Assembly (NCBI RefSeq): GCF_003589595.1
Contig: NW_020654422.1
Location: 11,785,855-11,849,854 of the forward strand
Length of the DNA stretch: 64,000 nt
Direction: 5' to 3'
Source of the DNA: Hyposmocoma kahamanoa
Lineage: Eukaryota; Arthropoda; Insecta; Lepidoptera; Cosmopterigidae
Numbering within the stretch: position 1 is the first letter of the stretch; each line of letters opens with the position of its first letter. The notes beneath the pieces were generated by a model that saw only the letters and a list, made by a program, of their open reading frames with translations, was not told the DNA's origin and made no database searches. A program made the translations under genes and the position numbers. Below are positions 37,115-49,725 of the stretch, piece after piece.

Positions 37115-37325
37115 ATGGAATAATAAAGACACGTGATCATACATCCCAAAATGCTTTTATCGCATGAAAATCATAAAAATAACACGAAGTATACATTGTA
37201 ACAAATTATGTTATATGCAGTTTTTTACGCATAAAAAATACAAAAGTTATCGACTAATTTCGTTCGTAGAATGTTTAAATCTCTCACCTGAAAAATTGCG
37301 ATATTGCAGAAGTAGCTTTATACGC
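37115..37325 (+). repeat. Unclassified repeat, copy 2 (partner 21055-21265)
   Basis: Same order of words as copy 1: AATAAAGACACGTGATCATA, TTTTATCGCATGAAAATCAT and AAAAGTTATCGACTAATTTC. Confidence 0.65.
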
Positions 37326-37606
37326 CAATGGTGGGAAATGCAGACTGACATATTTTTGTTATTGATCAATCAATAACAGCTGTAAATAATAGAATGATAG
37401 GTTTTTATTTGTAGCGTTGTAAACATATTACAGGTTTTTTTCAAAATCATGACTTGATGGAATGTAGATATGGAAATATTTACGTTTTTAAAAACCGCGG
37501 TGAATTGGAAACAGGTTTAGTGTAATATAGCCTTTATTTAAAAGTGTATTTTTTTACTTAAATTCCGACTCTGACCCTTTACTAGAGACTTGTACTAACA
37601 ATAATA

Positions 37607-37945
37607 CACTCATCAAAAGTGTCTAAGGATCAAGCCCGTTTTTGCCAATTAATGAAAATCGGGTTTTCTTTATTTATCTTTGTAACGCCATTGATTTTTT
37701 GGGTCAATTTAATAAATAATAATAGTTTTAATAAGGTAATAGGTTTAAAAAGATAAACTCAGGCACTTTTGATGCATATTTGCATATATATACAGGGTGG
37801 ATCGATAGTTTTGAAGATCGTACATAATATATAAAAGTAACTAAACGATCGTTAGTTGTATTATGCAAGAAAATTATGTTTTACGCTCTTTTAAAATCAT
37901 CTTGTTTTTAAACAGGCCTACCTATGTAAATACACATAATAAATT
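37607..37945. repeat. Short element with Tc1 no. 3-like ends, then dispersed repeat
   Basis: CACTCATCAAAAGTGTCTAA at 37608 resembles the left end of 46216-47759, and CACTTTTGATGCATA at about 37763 resembles its right end, bounding about 165 bp. The adjoining 37755-37945 is the second copy of the repeat at 6225-6430. Confidence 0.55.
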
Positions 37946-38194
37946 TGACACTTGCATATATATATACATATAAATTAACAGACTATTTGAACTGTAAAGT
38001 GACACAGTGTTCTCCAAAACCAAAGGTCGTAAAATACAAGTGTTTATTTTAATCAAGCACGTGTTAAGAGTTTTTGAGCGTTTCGAAAATAACCCGTTAT
38101 ACTTGTGCTGACTATATTACTCTTTAAAACAAGTTAGTACAAAAATATATTTCAAATTCGCGGAAAAGAATTATGAAAAAATAATTGTTCCTTG

Positions 38195-38480
38195 GAGAGG
38201 ATTATATTCAGCAGTGGACATCTTTCAGCTGAAATGAATGAATGAATGAATTGTATCCCGTGCAACATGTGCACGGTCAGTCGGAAATGATACGAGGTAA
38301 CAAAAAATTCTTCACCAATTTCAAATTGCGTTAAATGGGTACATTTCCAGAAGTGAACATTTCGGATAATCTGGACAGATCCACTTCTGGACATGTCAGA
38401 TTTCGACATGCTCAGAAGTGGACCTCTCCAAAAGTGGATATAATATACAGTAAAGTTGTCATTTTCATGTTGAGCAGCCA
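38195..38480. repeat. SINE tail with TGAA repeats and a hairpin
   Basis: TATTCAGCAGTGGACATC followed by (AATG)n at 38235-38252 is a typical SINE tail. Nearby TCCACTTCTGGACATGTC (38380) and GACATGCTCAGAAGTGGA (38406) form a hairpin. Confidence 0.45.
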
Positions 38481-38499
38481 TCGAAAAGCTTCTATCATT

Positions 38500-40100
38500 T
38501 AAAAAACAATTCTTTGAAATGGTAAGTAGAAAGTCAAGTTACCTATTTCGAATGATAATGTATTCGTTCAATTATTCCTTGTAAAATATAAATTGCAAAT
38601 TTGTAAAGGAATTATATCTTTCTACCATCAAGTTTTTGCAGAGTACAATTTGTGGTCTTATTTTTCTATTAAATCTATCACATTTATGTTTTTCCCTGTC
38701 TGCTATGAATGAATTTTAAAAAAGCCCTTCATCATCGACAATCATTAAATGCATTGCTATTTAAACTGATTTTGAGCTCCTCAATTTATCTATCATTTGT
38801 CTCAGGCTATAGTTTGATATTCAGTCTTTCTATGCCTCATTTGTTTCATTGACATGTAACGGTTTATGTTATATGTATTTTTATTGGAAACAAAAATGCT
38901 CGGTACCTTGTCAGCCATTTTGTTATCTCGCCAAGTCGTCACTATTGGTAATTGTTAGTTAGATCGACCAACGAGCTTACGCTAAAGGCTTATTGTCACA
39001 CTGAATGACGTCAAATGTTTTGTCAGTTCGCATGTTGCAAACAACACTACATACACTAGTGCCACAACACAACTCGTATAATTATCATGAAGTAATTTTT
39101 CTTTCGATAAAACATTCGATTGCATTCGATTGTTTGGCTTGTATTGGAGTGTGCTTTAGAAGAAGAAGCTAGATGAGTACAATAAATCAATGCATATTTT
39201 ATGCAAATTGTAATCGTAATTCTTTTCTGTGTCAGAGCTTTCAATTTGTACTAGTTGAAATTTAGAATTATGTGTAGTATGGATGCCATAAAATAGTTGC
39301 TCAAAATGACTTGTAACGTTTTCAAAAGCACTTAGTTAAATATATCACATTATAAATATGTATATGTATAAATGATGTAGTATCGCAAGAACAACGAAAA
39401 CAAAAGAATAACCATTTAAAATGTATGATTATGAAAATTTCAATCGCTGGCGACATTAGATACCTACCATTAGGAATTTACATTGCAATATCTAATAAAT
39501 TGAATGCTGTTATATGAAAAAAAATTATTAAATATTATTTAAAATAATTAGCCAAATGAATTAGCTATACGCGTACTTGTTCTGAACAGAACTGTACTAT
39601 ACAAATCATGATAGATATTCCAAAGTAAATACGACTTATATTTAGACTGCTTTACGAACTGGTACTTAGAAATGGTAGTTAAGTATAATGTTAAGGTAAG
39701 CTTGTTATGAATGTATATAATTTATTCTGAAATGTATTTAAGTGGGGCGTACAAAAAGCTTCGATTTTTTTAGAGATGCTCGAGTGAGAGGTCCTTCTGC
39801 CGACCAACCTTTGTTAACCACAATTTAGTAATTTTTCAGGTTAACATATCGTGTCAAACTAGTTCTCTCATTGAGTTACGTTCATATGTAATAAACGTAG
39901 ACATGTAACAATTAGAGGAAATGTTCTATTTCAATAGCTGAGTAAGGGCCAGCGCCAACTAGCGGACGGGATGCAGAAGATATTAAACTGATCAGTATAT
40001 TGTATCCTATTTCAATAATATAATAAGGTATAAATTTCAATGCTCTGAGACTAACCTCGTAGTATCGCAGCGCACTTCTCTACGGTATTGGAGAGCACAC
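38500..40100. other. Intergenic AT-rich, nothing recognised
   Basis: No ORF of note, and no repeat partner found within this window. Confidence 0.35.
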
Positions 40101-40380
40101 TAGCGGATTAACCGCGGCGGGTGGCTACCCTTAGTTATGCGTTATGCGACATAATCCAGCAGTTATACGCTGGAGGCCGTTTGCTTGCGCCGGGGAAGCG
40201 GCAAACGGAAGCGGAGCGGAGCGGACGCTGCGATACGCTGGTGGACGATCGCTGTATCGTAAGGGATGTTCCTCTGTCAGTGTGCGTTAACGCTGGCGGG
40301 CATGAGATCTCTATCAAGCAACAGCGGGCAGAAGACAGGTCCCACTCGTCCGCCGATTTGCGTTGGCCCTAAGGTCGTGT
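40100..40380. other. GC-rich, CpG-rich patch of unknown role
   Basis: Stands out from AT-rich surroundings (for example GGAAGCGGAGCGGAGCGGAC) and is open for 83 codons on plus and 60 on minus. The composition alone explains the open frames. It could be a promoter or 5' exon, or a repeat; I cannot tell. Confidence 0.25.
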
Positions 40381-40869
40381 GTCTTATTCAACTTTAAAAA
40401 TGTCATCTAACTACGACTGATAGCATACAGAGGGACAATGTGTTAGAAAACGGTAACGGAACCGAGGTTACCGTTATAGGAGTTTCGGTACGTGCAAAAT
40501 TAAACACAAAATGTATGCCGAAATAATAGAATTTTCGACGATATCGATACTTTTTTCCGATACATTGTAAATTGAACCTTATCCCACATGTATTTTATGT
40601 TCAACTTTGCACGCTTGGAAACTCCCGGTTACCTGTCCGTTCATGACTACCGGTATAAATGTTAACTAGATTTTTTGCAACACTATATAGCACAAAAAAA
40701 ATGGAATAAAAATAAAGTAAATACCTATACAATAAACCTTTTGTTTCTTACACTCTAAAATAATATCAAATGCCTATTTCTCTTTCAGATGCGTCCAACA
40801 TCGTTTGAAAAACATCCAGAAGCTAAACGTAAACGATAATTGGTGTTATCTGACTTAATAGCAAACTTA

Positions 40870-40985
40870 GGCTGAACTTATATTGCGGCGAAACGAAATG
40901 GAAGATAATTTTTATAACGATACTATGTACAATATCGTTACAAAAATTCGCTTCCATTCCGTTCCGCCGCAATATAAATTGAGCC
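40870..40985. mobile_element. 116-bp Harbinger-type MITE
   Basis: The terminal repeats are GGCTGAACTTATATTGCGGC and, reversed, GGCTCAATTTATATTGCGGC, flanked by TTA at 40867-40869 and 40986-40988. A 3-bp TTA/TAA duplication is the PIF/Harbinger signature. Confidence 0.8.
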
Positions 40986-41329
40986 TTAGGATAGGGACAT
41001 GGAGTAGGCAAAAAACGGTAGAATTCGCGAATCGTAACAAATGAAATATAGTGGTAATTCCCACTGACTTAGAATAATATTGCTTCTAACCATGGCAGGC
41101 TAAGAGATTACCTTGAAGAAAGTCAACACTTTTTAATGCAATTTATTTCACTAATTAAATCAACTAAAGATAAAAAATAAGTTGTTTTTCTAAAAATATT
41201 TTATATCGGTTGGTTTCGACTTTGTATTTCAAGGGCGTGTACTATTTACCCTGTATGTTATAATGTCCATCTATGTTTATTTTATTTCGTCGTTTTTCGG
41301 TAAGACTGTACAATACCAACATTCAAATT

Positions 41330-41362
41330 TAAGGGGGGAGGAGGGGGGAGTGGGGGGACCCC
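41330..41362 (+). repeat. G-run (possible G-quadruplex)
   Basis: GGGGGGAGGAGGGGGGAGTG then GGGGGG: several runs of at least three G within about 30 bases. Confidence 0.6.
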
Positions 41363-42239
41363 TTTACCTCCTGTGAGCGGAGAGTTACGGAACCCCCTGT
41401 GGCGTATGGAAGCCAAGACACGAGGCTATGAGGTGGATTGTATCTAGGGCGCTAGTGATTCCTTGCCTGTGCTATCCTGGCTAAAATGATATGGAATTAC
41501 TCACGCGGTCCTCTCTTCAACGGCAGCGGTGTTCGTTTGTATTATAATAATCAGCCGCAGAAATAGTAGAAAGGAAACAAAAGAATAATAATTTCAGAAA
41601 ACACCATAAAACGTTTATGGTGGGAATAAAACATAAAATAATATAAATTATCATGAAAAGAACTAAAGGGACTAGTTAACATACGGTAAAAGACACAGTT
41701 TATGAACTGGTCTCGAGAAAATGTTTCCTTTTGCGCGCAAAGTTACCTTGCGTACAATACCATCCACACCAGGATGAATTTTGAAAGACTTTTGAAAGAC
41801 CGGCCTAACTAGACAATCATCTATCTTTTGAGTTTGAATTTTAGTCTAAATTTCAGTTTGACTTTCGGTTGCAGTTTAAAGCCACCTTCTTACAAGCGTA
41901 ATACAAATCATCGAAACTATCTAATGGGCTTGTAGGAGGCTTAACCTTGGGGTTTGACTGCATTTCAAGCATAATAATTTCCATAACAATTTTTTCGCAA
42001 CGTGTGTCATCGAGCTCTGAAAACTGTACCATAAATTACTGAACCGAGTCTAAACTATCCAATTTACCTGTTTTGGACAATTCATAGACCTTTTGCCACT
42101 TATTAAACAAATATTCTTTTTTGAATGTCAAAGTATTTATTTGCAATAAAAATTCTACTTCGCCTTCCGCCATTGTTCTGTCACGGACAGCAATGTGCAA
42201 CTAATCACTTGAAATAAAGCTATTTCTACGAATATTTCG

Positions 42240-42600
42240 TGAAATATAGCGTGAGTACGATTCACACAAAAGGAAACAAGAAATGTCGAATGTCGAATGT
42301 CGAACGCCGACGAAATACTACAGACTCAAAGCGCAGTCGCAAGAAGGCTCGCGAATACTCAAGCATTCCAGCGACCGCGCGCGCCTTCTCGCGCAGCGAG
42401 GCGAAATTGACGCTTCCGTTCCGTTCCGCCGAAATGTAAATTGAGCCTTAGGGTGCATTCCCATGCCTCGTGACAGCCCGTGATGTCAAATGCGCCGATT
42501 TGTATGGCGCGTATTCGGGTTTTGTATCGAGAGCATAGGCCGCGCGCTTTCGCGCGGCCTTTGAATTTACCAAGCGCAGCGGTGGATCCGATTCTTCTCA
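42240..42600. repeat. GC-rich repeat mix with a half-copy of the 116-bp MITE
   Basis: CGCCGAAATGTAAATTGAGC then CTTA at about 42428-42450 equals the right end of 40870-40985; the left end is not found. A perfect hairpin GGCCGCGCG-ctt-TCGCGCGGCC is at about 42539-42562. Confidence 0.5.
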
Positions 42601-43028
42601 ACAACTTCGCGTTTGTGCTAAACGCGCGACGCGGACCGCACGACGGGCCATGGACCGTGAATACCCTTTACCCTTCAAAACCGGAACGCAATAATCCTCA
42701 CATTACTGCTTGGCGGTAGAAATAAATAAGGTGGCAGTACTTCCCTGGAGACCTAATATGAACTCTTACTTCCGCGCAGTTTACGCCGTAAACTGCCTTG
42801 TAATATCGTACTATTAACCGGTAATACTAGCCAGTCAGCGGTCACGTGACACTAGACTGTCTTCTGCCCGAAGTTTGGCTGGCAATATCGTATAACAAAC
42901 GTTATTTTGATATTTTGTTCACGTTTGATCTATCAACAAGTAACAACAATAAACCATTTAGTTTACAGTGTCTTGGTGTAGCTTTGTATATAATTGTATA
43001 ATAATTATTATAATTTTGAGTTTATATA

Positions 43029-43301
43029 TTTTTAGGCAATCATTTCATCATGTGCGATAAATACGAAATGTTTGAGTATCTCGAAAGTGATGCTTCACAC
43101 GATAATAATATGGAAAAAATTCAAAGAAGACAACTGCGAGATCGTAGTGAACCGTTTGAAATGGATGCACATCAATGTAAGAAAAGATACCGGCTTAGCA
43201 AAGATATGGTCCACAATCTTTGCGATGAACTTAAACCGCACATGTCGAGGCCTACAAAATTCACCGATTTATTGGTTGAGACTAAGGTTATTTTTCACTA
43301 A
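43029..43301 (+). pseudogene. HARBI1/PIF-Harbinger transposase, N-terminal fragment
   Basis: About 83 codons: RRQLRDRSEPFEMDAHQ, then KKRYRLSKDMVHNLCDEL and HMSRPTKFTDLLVETKV. This is the conserved opening of HARBI1-like proteins, whose nuclease core should follow. Here the frame ends at TAA three codons after ETKV and no DDE region is found downstream. Probably a truncated transposon copy. Confidence 0.65.
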
Positions 43302-45090
43302 AGCCAAGCATAATTTCTTACAATTTAATTTATAGGCAAAGTTTTCAACTAAGTAATTTTTTTTAAATTTACAAAGGCTTTGGCAAAGCCATCAGCCTAA
43401 ACATGAATTATTATAATTATTACAGTTTTAAATGACATTTTAAAGAAACTAACTACTACAGTATGAAAGTTAAAAAAAGAAATTAAATGCAAACAACTTA
43501 CACTATTTTAAAGGTGCTATTTACAAATTTAAATATTACATTATATAAACTTGTGTGCTTTAAAGGTCCTGTACAGTACTGGGAATTGTTTTATATTTGA
43601 GAATGTCTCGAGTTAAAGACATAAGTAACAGACGTTGTAAAGAAAATTGTGGGCAGTTAAAAACAAATGATTAAGGTCACAGTAATTTTGGGAACAATAT
43701 GTACATAACGAGTTAGTATTTAACTTTAACCTAAATAAATGTGCAGGGATCTTACAATGACTTATGCGAAGTTTGCTTACAGTCGTTATAAAACATCTAT
43801 CTATGTGGGATATCTCTCAAACCAAGTCTTGGTTGAAGGCACCGGGACTATATCGCAAGCCACTTTCCTTTTACTTCTCTTGTAAAATTTTGAGTGAGAC
43901 ACCATCTTTTGATCATATTTTCCTTACGTTATAAAACCAAGTCTGAATGAGGAACTTTAAAATCACAGTAGTCTACATTTTTTGTCGAGGTTGCTAGGGT
44001 ATCGACTAGTTCATTTCCAAATAGCGGAATGTCCCGAACTCAACAGAACTTATAGTGAAACCAGTAGTGATGCCAAGTCGTCGAAAGTTAAGTTAAGTAG
44101 AAACAGAAGCAGTAATAAAACATAAAACGCGAGCGTAACACAAAACAGAGAAGTATGTATGGTACCAACGAGCCGAGCCCAACCCGACCCGATCAATAAT
44201 TTAACACAAATTTGGAAACCAATTCGGCTACTAGGATGTTGATGACGAAAAAAATTGTATAACTAAGTTCTTGTCAAAACTCTCAATAGTATTGTACCAT
44301 TCCTGATTCTGCATTAAGTGGAGCAGTTTAAAATTATTAGCAAGTTCAGTTTCATACATTTTTTTTTCACACTAGCTATTCAAAGTTAATGTTTAGCTTT
44401 TTACAAGGGTACAAGGTAAACTAAACTAATAACTTTTTTCATATTCTGTGATATTACTCAGTAAAATATTAGTTGCAGTACCTGGAAAAACTATTCAGAA
44501 TCCCCGAAATACAAAAATAACAACCATCTGGAGCTAACCCTGGCAATAGTAACATAAAACCCAATAAAAAGTAGATTGTAGATTAATTCGAAATATCTCG
44601 AAAACCAAAAGACTTTTATTAAGGTCAAATTATTTTGTTCTGGTAGGTATAGAGCTCACTACCTACAGTGTCGTTCTGTCGTGGTAGTTTTGGGACACTG
44701 TAAGAGTCATACCCGGGGTCTATTTGAAAATAAATAATAGATCCGGTGCTGGTTACGTACATGCTTAAAATTATATAATAACTAATATTTGGCCGTTATT
44801 AAAAAATACGTGATCGTCTAGTTGTGATGAATTAAGATTGGACCCTCTGCGTTGTGTAATTTTTTTTTTATACCGTAAGTAAACGAGTTTTAAAACACGT
44901 CGCAAAATTATTCAAGAGCACAAGACAGTAAGTAGCTGCCGTAAGGTAAATAGGCCGTAATAGCAAAAAAATTAAATTAATATGCAAGCACAAAATGTCG
45001 TACCTAAATTAAATCAAATTTGTAACTAATTCATGCAGAAAATAAACAATTAAAGAGCACATAATACCCTATCAGAGGCATATCTAGAAG
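43302..45090. other. Intergenic AT-rich, nothing recognised
   Basis: No coding signal and no structured repeat that I could support. Confidence 0.35.
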
Positions 45091-45093
45091 ACA

Positions 45094-45169
<76 letters not shown>
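45094..45169. repeat. (TA)n microsatellite
   Basis: About 75 bp of nearly pure TA, interrupted once by ACA at about 45124. Confidence 0.95.
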
Positions 45170-45172
<3 letters not shown>

Positions 45173-46085
45173 TGAGAGATAGTAAAATATTAATTAAGTA
45201 AGTATATAGGTATGTAAACACAATATAAATAAAATATGACCAGTTACTCCAGTGGTTCTCGGCAATCCATTGAACAGCAGATGACCTATTTAACGAGAGA
45301 AACTTACTTCAAAGAGACCTTTAGGGTAAGACTTTTAAGTCTAGATGGGCCACCTATCTGATAAACGATACCTGGCCTCCCAGCACCCTTATAGCCAGTC
45401 CTGTATGAGGTTCGTTAGAAGGTCAACCTGAGACCCCGATCCTCACACCCAACAAAGCCTTCAGACAGCTAATCGACCTTGTATAATGCCTAAGTCTCGT
45501 TTACACCCTTACGCGCTCCATACAAAACTTTCATTAACATTCTATAAATAAAATAAACATGCAAGTTACGCTTCCTAAGTTACGCTTTGCATTTACGCGC
45601 TGCTATTTAACTACGCTTCCCTACTTCGAAAGCAGTCGCGGATGTTTGTGTCAAGAACTAGAGAGTGATGATAAGTTGTGCAAGGTAGTCTGAATACCAT
45701 TTAAGTGCGTCTAACAGATACCATTCTGTGATCCTCTTACATAGGTTACAGCTTTAACCAGACTTCACTCAAGACGCAGAGGGTCAGGGGTTGTCTATAG
45801 CCGAGACGACGTACCTCAGAGGTCACTGATTAAAGTTATAAACACCCAAATGACTCAGGCCTTGTGTGTGTACCTAGTGCGTGTGAAGGATCCGAGTTAG
45901 GAGCGGAGGACGTGCACAACCTAAGTCGGGCCCTAGTACGTGATGTAATGCTGTCCAGTTTGTCCAGGAGCTAGTCTCAGCCAGAAAACCTTCCCGCGGT
46001 GTATTAGCTAGTGAAAGTGTAAAGGTTTAGTGTGAAAATGTGGTGTGTACCTAGTGCATGTAGTGGAATCGAACTGTTGAGAACT
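45170..46085. other. Intergenic, nothing recognised
   Basis: Unique-looking sequence up to the truncated 5' end of the retrotransposon. No ORF supported. Confidence 0.3.
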
Positions 46086-46215
46086 TATAATAATAATTCC
46101 AATTTCATAGAATATGTTACAATTTATTCGAAAATATTTAAAAAAGTTTGTGTAGCTGCTAAGGTTAAGTTTCACAGCGACAAAATTAGACAATCGAGAA
46201 ATAAATCTAAAACTA

Positions 46216-47759
46216 CACACATCAAAAGTGTCTAGGGATCAAGTGAATATTTTTGAAATAAAAATTATTTAAGCAATATTTACCAAATCCAGTCTTCCAG
46301 GACGACTTCTTACTTTAATGCTTATGTTTTATTTAACCGCTTACCCCTATATTTAATTAAAATAAACTAAAATTGATGTTTTTGCAAATTGTGGGAAAAA
46401 ACTCAAATTAACGGCGTCAATTAAATGACAAAAAAATGGCGAAAATGATGATTTTGCTCATTTTTATTGTAAAGATAATAAAATTAATAATCTGTATTTC
46501 CACCATTAACACGAATCACACAATTACAGCGATTTGGCATGCTTAAGATGAGTTCATCAAAATCACTTTGAGGAATGGCCGCCCATGTGTTTTGTAACAA
46601 GTCAAAATATTGTTGTAGAGTATGTACGGTATGCATACTCGGCACAGCTCTTCTTTGAAGCATATCCCATGCGTGCTCAATTGGATTGAGGTCTGGCGAT
46701 TGAGCAGGCCACGGCAGAACGTTGATACGAGCTTCGGCAAGAATGCGTGTTACGACTCTAGCCGTGTGTGGACGTGCGTTGTCATGCATTAGTTGAAATG
46801 AATCACCCAACTGGCCTAGCAAAGGGATGATAACATCTGAAACAATCCTCTCTGCGTAAACTTGAGCATTGAGGTTACCCCTGATCCAAATGAGATCGGT
46901 TCTTCCGCCGATCCAAATACCGGCCCATATCATTATTGTTCCTCCACCATATGGATGAACTTCCTGACAATATCTCAAACGTTCATGACGTCCAGATGTT
47001 CTCCAAACTCGAGTATGTCTTGTATCCGGTCTCATACCGAAGCGGGATTCATCCGAAAAGCACACATAGCGCCAGTCTTCTTCCTTCCAGTTTCTGTGTT
47101 CGCGAGCCTATCGTAAACGGGTCCTGCGATTGCAGGGTGCAATAGGTGGAACTCTGAGCGGCCTTCGGGATCGCAGACCCACTTCACGTAAACGATTTCG
47201 GATTGTTTGATCGCTTATTAGCAAGCCTGAGCAGCTGTGGAGCCTCGTAACCAACATCATGGCGGTCATGGTACGATTCCGTCGAACAGTATTTTGGATA
47301 TACCGGTCCTGTCTGCGAGTCGTGATGCGAGATCGTCCTCCATGTCGCTCGGCCACGCTGCCCGTCATGCGATAGCGCGTCCAGAGGCGACTTATGACGC
47401 TCTGTGTAGTGTTAAGAGTGAAAGCCACAGCACGTTGCCTGGAACCAGCTTCCAACATTCCGACGGCTCGCATCATCACTTCTCGGGTTAAATGATGTCG
47501 TCTCTCCATAATAATGTAAATTGTTTCGGTTCCGATGCAGATATTGTAATGATTTTGTCAAAACGCTATAACTCATTTTTATACAAAACCATATTGACAA
47601 TCGATTTTCTTCTTATTATCGAATTTAAACAATATTCCTTAATTAAACGTTAAAACTCACTAAAAAGTATCAATAGCGATAGAAAAAAGTTAATATAATT
47701 AACCCTAATTGCAGCAATACTCTTAAACGTACTTGATCCCTAGACACTTTTGATGTGTG
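46216..47759 (-). mobile_element. Tc1-type DNA transposon no. 3, nested in the retrotransposon
   Basis: The terminal repeats are CACACATCAAAAGTGTCTAG + GGATCAAG at the left and the exact complement at the right. TA duplications lie at 46214-46215 and 47760-47761. Length 1544 bp. Confidence 0.95.
46484..47509 (-). pseudogene. Tc1-type transposase with a single TAG
   Basis: 342 codons starting MERRHHLTREVMMRAVGMLE. The helix-turn-helix region contains TLNTTQSVISRLWTRYR. Catalytic motifs are CFSDESRFGM (Asp), QLMHDNARPHTA (Asp) and [14 protein letters not shown] (Glu). TAG at 47110-47108 (RTRLR-stop-AREHRNW) is the only break; downstream codons stay in frame to NGGNTDY at 46484. A single base change explains the loss. 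Confidence 0.93.
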
Positions 47760-49725
47760 TACTTGGAGCATAATAAATAAAGAGTCAGGCAGGGTTAAAC
47801 CACAGGATAGAGATATAGTTTTAGAATTAGACAGCAAACTTATAAAATGTAAAGATAAAATAGCCCAAGCTTTTGAATCGTTCTTTTCGGAAATTGCTGT
47901 GAACACTACAAAATCATTAAATTCCTCCCCTTCACTTGCTATTGATCTCTTAAAGGAAAATGTTAACGTTTGTGGCAGTTTATTTAATTTTCGTCACGTT
48001 AATCCACAAGACATCATAAAAGCTTTTAAGTCAATACATGTTAAAAAAACTGAAGATCTCTGGGGCATATCAACTAAAGTTATAGACTCAGTTATTAATC
48101 TCATTTCCCCACATTTAGCTGTAGCTTTCAATAGGTGCGTTGACGAAGGTGTTTTTCCCGATTTAATGAAATACAGCAAGGTTATTCCCTTATTCAAAAG
48201 CGGTGGGAAAGTTGATCCTAGCAACTATAGGCCCATTTCAATTTTACCAGCTTTAAGTAAAATATTCGAAAAGGTTATGCTAACTCAATTACTGTCCTAT
48301 TTCGGTAGGAATAATATTTTTCATAGTGAACAATACGGGTTTACTAGTGGTAGATCGACTAGCGATGCGGGGGTAGCGTTACTAAAACACATCTTTGATG
48401 CTTGGGAAAGGTCCCAGAACGCTATTGGTGTTTTCTGTGACCTCTCAAAGGCATTTGATTGCGTTGATCATAATACTCTTATTAGGAAACTGGAACATTA
48501 CGGTGTAAATGGCAAGGCGTCGAAACTTGTCTCGTCATATCTCAACGGTAGAATTCAGAAAGTAGACATAAATGGAGTGACTTCTTTGGGTTCTCCAGTA
48601 AAAATGGGTGTTCCGCAGGGCTCAATACTTGGACCTTTCATATTTCTGATTTATATTAATGATCTGCCATTCTTTGTTAAGGACCATTGCGAAATAGTGT
48701 TGTTTGCTGATGACACATCCTTGATTTTTAAAACAGACAGACATGACAATAACTATGACCGTATTAATGATACCCTCTCTAAGGTAGTTTATTGGTTTAA
48801 TGCTAACAATTTATTGCTTAATGCCAAGAAGACAAAATGTGTTAAATTTGAATTACCTAACGTAAAATCGACTAGTCCAACCATAGAAATAAACGGAGAA
48901 AAGTTAGACCTTGTTAATAAAGCAGTCTTCTTGGGAGTGACCTTAGATAGTAAACTTCAGTGGTTTCCACATATATCGTCCCTGGCCAGCAGATTAAGCT
49001 CCGCTGCATACGCAGTCCGCAGAATACGTGAGCTTACCGATGTTAGTACTGCTAGACTAGTTTACTTTAGTTACTTCCATAGTATAATGTCCTACGGGAT
49101 TCTCATGTGGGGTAAAGCGGCAGATATTCAAACCATATTTGTATTGCAAAAACGAGCGATTCGTTCTGTGTACCGTCTAGGCTCTCGGGTATCTCTCAGA
49201 GAAAAGTTTAAGGAGACTGGTATCATGACTGTGGCATCACAGTACATTTACTCAAAAATTTTATATGCCCGTAAAAATATACATAATTTCAATAAGAAAG
49301 AAGATATCCATAATATTAACCTTAGAGCTAAGTCCAAACTCATGGTACCACGATTTCGTTTAACCAAGGTAAACAACTCTTTTATGGGGAACTGTATACG
49401 TTTTTACAATAAGATTCGGGAGCATATATTAAGTTTATCATTTCCTAAGTTTAGAAAAATCATATTACAAAATTGAAGACTACGTGTTAGATAAAGATGT
49501 ATGGAAAGACGACATGGCTCCAGAATCGACACAAATTTGATTCAAAGTGTATTCCATAGCATTTAAGTTTATTTGAAAAGAGCAATCCCTAGAGTTTCTT
49601 GCTCGTTCTTCTCAGGGAGGTCAGCGTAGTGATCGAGCAGTAGCTTAAATGTGACGTTTTCAAGTGTAAATTTATTTTACCTATGGAATAAATAATCTTT
49701 GACTTTGACTTTGACTTTGATTGTT

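Larger units (their letters stand above)
46086..49476 (+). pseudogene. Reverse transcriptase ORF2, interrupted by a DNA transposon
   Basis: The right part is open from 47762 to the stop at 49476, about 570 codons. RT blocks in order: VIPLFKSGGKVDPSNYRPIS, SEQYGFTSGRST, VFCDLSKAFDCVDH, KMGVPQGSILGPFIFLIYIN, and the catalytic LFADDTSLIF. The thumb and tail follow (LGVTLDSKLQWFPH, YFSYFHSIMSYGILMWGKA). The endonuclease domain is missing through 5' truncation. The RT half carries no stops of its own, which suggests a fairly recent insertion; the Tc1 insertion is later still. Confidence 0.9.
46086..49722 (+). mobile_element. 5'-truncated Jockey-like non-LTR retrotransposon, split by Tc1 no. 3
   Basis: The left part (46086-46215) encodes YSKIFKKVCVAAKVKF and ends NKSKT. 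The right part resumes at 47762 with TWSIINKESG in the same frame once the Tc1 element and one TA are removed. The 3' UTR runs to AATAAA at 49687 and ends in (TTTGAC)n at 49698-49718. The same 3' end, inverted, is at 59279-59420. Confidence 0.88.

Noticed and set aside
40121..40372. 83-codon ORF as a host gene
   Set aside because: The GC-rich composition leaves several frames open on both strands; no domain, signal peptide or splice evidence.
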